From Lachnospiraceae bacterium MD308 (GTDB taxonomy: Bacteria > Bacillota > Clostridia > Lachnospirales > Lachnospiraceae): a DNA stretch of 64,000 nucleotides. How positions within the stretch are numbered: the stretch's first letter is position 1; every line of letters starts with the position of its first letter. The notes below the pieces were generated by a model that was not told where the DNA came from, did not search any database, and was given only the letters and a program-made list of their open reading frames with translations. Location: contig VIQU02000008.1 of NCBI GenBank assembly GCA_010206225.2, positions 50,284 to 114,283 of the forward strand, written 5' to 3'. Below are positions 62,985-64,000 of the stretch, in pieces. The translations under genes and the position numbers were made by a program.

Positions 62985-63659
62985 ATGAGTGAAGAATTAT
63001 TACAGGAAGAGACACAGACCATGGCTGATTTTGAGGAGCATTTTGACGATGCCAACCCATGGAATCTGATTGCATCTTATAAGGAGAACAAAACTGTGCT
63101 TCCAGTAAAGGTAGAAGGCATCGTGAACGGCGGCGCGATTGCTATGGTCGAAGGAATCCGCGGTTTTATTCCCGCTTCCAGATTATCTCTGTCCTACATT
63201 GAAGATTTGGAATCCTACCTTTTAAAAGACATCGAAGTAAAGGTTATCGAGGCAGATCAGGCAGAAAACCGTCTGATCCTTTCTGCCCGCGAGATTCTGA
63301 AGGAAAAGGAAAGAAAAGAACGGGATGAAAAGATTGCCAGCATTAAGGTCGGCACTGTTCTGACCGGAACCGTAGAGACTCTGCAGAACTACGGCGCATT
63401 CATCCGTCTCCCGGATAATCTTTCCGGTCTGGTACACGTATCCCAGATCAGCCAGAAGCGCGTCAAAGCTCCAAAGGATGTATTAAAAGTGGGCGATGAA
63501 GTGAATGTCAAAGTGATCGGCGTCAGGGACGGAAAGATCAGTCTCAGCATGAAGGCTTTGGAGGAAGTGAAAGAAGAGCAAGAAGAAAAGGTTGAGATCC
63601 CAAAAGCAGGCAATATCGGAACAAGCCTCGGAGATCTGTTTAAGGATATCAAGCTGTAA
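62985..63659 (+). CDS. S1 RNA-binding domain protein (two S1 repeats)
   Basis: 224 residues from the ATG at 62985 (AAAGGA 10 bases upstream; the frame is open earlier but lacks a site). Two S1 folds: a first, less typical, at about residues 30-100 (VEGIVNGGAIAMVEGIRGFI), a second canonical one at about 118-190 (TVETLQNYGAFIRLPDNLSG, LVHVSQIS, KVIGVRDGKISLSMKAL). An acidic coiled stretch separates the repeats. It resembles the short Firmicute relatives of ribosomal protein S1 and probably aids translation or RNA turnover. Confidence 0.9.
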   Translation: MSEELLQEETQTMADFEEHFDDANPWNLIASYKENKTVLPVKVEGIVNGGAIAMVEGIRGFIPASRLSLSYIEDLESYLLKDIEVKVIEADQAENRLILSAREILKEKERKERDEKIASIKVGTVLTGTVETLQNYGAFIRLPDNLSGLVHVSQISQKRVKAPKDVLKVGDEVNVKVIGVRDGKISLSMKALEEVKEEQEEKVEIPKAGNIGTSLGDLFKDIKL

Positions 63660-64000
63660 GACATGAAAAACCTTCAGATAAGGCAGGTGAAAAGACGTGC
63701 CGTCGAGGCTGTAAAAAATCCTGTGTCTATGGAAAGCAAGACTTTCTGATATGAATTAGATATGTAAAGAATTACTTGTCGGTTTAACATTTTTATTGTT
63801 GTCGATTTGCTGTCGAAGAGTTCCTTGTATTTATAGTATAACCATATCAGGAAAATATATACAATTCTTTCTGTTTTTTTGCATGACTATTAAGACCCTG
63901 TATGGTTGCCTTTTTGTGGGCGCTGCCCACACCTGGCCTCCGGAATAAGTCTGGAGATTTTGGGCAATAATACAGAGGCCGATGGAATAGGAGTGGGATG
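63660..64000. other. 341-base stretch without a recognised gene; 3' part looks structured
   Basis: No open frame with family homology. Three TTGTCG/CTGTCG repeats lie at 63777-63815, and GTGGGC-GCT-GCCCAC forms a perfect hairpin at about 63916-63930. Further on, GGCCTC pairs with a later GAGGCC and encloses a CCGGA/TCTGG hairpin. A structured RNA starting before the window edge is possible; I could not match it to a known class. Confidence 0.35.

Noticed and set aside
63777..63815. Three TTGTCG/CTGTCG repeats as an operator
   Set aside because: Irregular spacing and no gene or promoter clearly attached; may be chance in AT-rich DNA.

Overview
The window looks like a chromosomal segment of a strictly anaerobic Firmicute, most likely a gut Lachnospiraceae. 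The signs are strong AGGAGG ribosome sites and TTGACA/TATAAT promoters, flavodiiron/rubredoxin oxygen-defence proteins, YtrA-type GntR/ABC cassettes, a TIGR03915/TIGR03916 DNA-repair pair and moderate GC. Species assignment is an inference from gene families, not from a marker gene.

Layout. 1-7.4 kb: housekeeping (partial GH25 lysozyme, AlaX-type tRNA editing protein, argS, flavin reductase-rubredoxin, endonuclease IV) ending in a terminator and a Uma2 fragment. 7.4-38.5 kb: one leftward, tightly coupled glycan-biosynthesis locus of about 27 genes. It contains a CDP-glucose-derived 3,6-dideoxyhexose set (rfbF, a diverged rfbF paralogue, rfbG, rfbH, an RfbC-like epimerase), a split transketolase, three SDR epimerases, a DRE-TIM aldolase fused to a DUF115-like domain next to a KdsB-like cytidylyltransferase, a CDP-pentitol cassette (epimerase, reductase, cytidylyltransferase), and several glycosyltransferases, methyltransferases and a radical SAM enzyme. 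At least seven enzymes carry the same kind of N-terminal Rossmann-like 'GxGxxG' module ahead of unrelated catalytic domains, and it recurs in two broken genes. No membrane protein, flippase or polymerase is present in these 31 kb.

38.5-41.6 kb: the control end of the locus and the most striking part. A tyrosine recombinase gene and a perfect consensus promoter (TTGACA-17-TATAAT, pointing at the glycan locus) lie inside a 1.4-kb segment bounded by a 26-bp inverted repeat (24/26 identical, 20 consecutive). This is the anatomy of an invertible phase-variation promoter carrying its own recombinase, now in the ON orientation. The first gene after the switch encodes a TnpB-like protein whose three RuvC acidic residues all appear replaced (by A, V and K) while the zinc ribbon is kept. 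It is followed by a 240-base hairpin-rich stretch where a TnpB guide RNA would lie. I propose a nuclease-dead, TldR-like RNA-guided regulator co-expressed with a phase-variable glycan operon.

41.6-64 kb: VanZ-like protein, four-module flavodiiron protein, frameshifted Fic gene, GntR/ABC operon with a YtrA-type operator, a DNA-damage group (ogt, DinG-like helicase with a nuclease domain, TIGR03915/TIGR03916 pair) whose promoter carries two LexA-like boxes, a deletion scar joining the truncated ends of a glycosidase-like gene and an AraC gene, TetR/glgB, GNAT, rarA, polysaccharide deacetylase, MATE transporter, flavin reductase, CBS-containing inorganic pyrophosphatase and an S1 RNA-binding protein. 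The last 340 bases hold no gene I can recognise, but the final 90 look structured.

Several genes are broken or frameshifted: a Uma2 remnant, a TylF-type methyltransferase remnant, a C6-tract frameshift, an in-frame TGA in the glycerophosphotransferase-like gene, Fic, and the glycosidase/AraC pair. All motif and promoter calls were made by eye.
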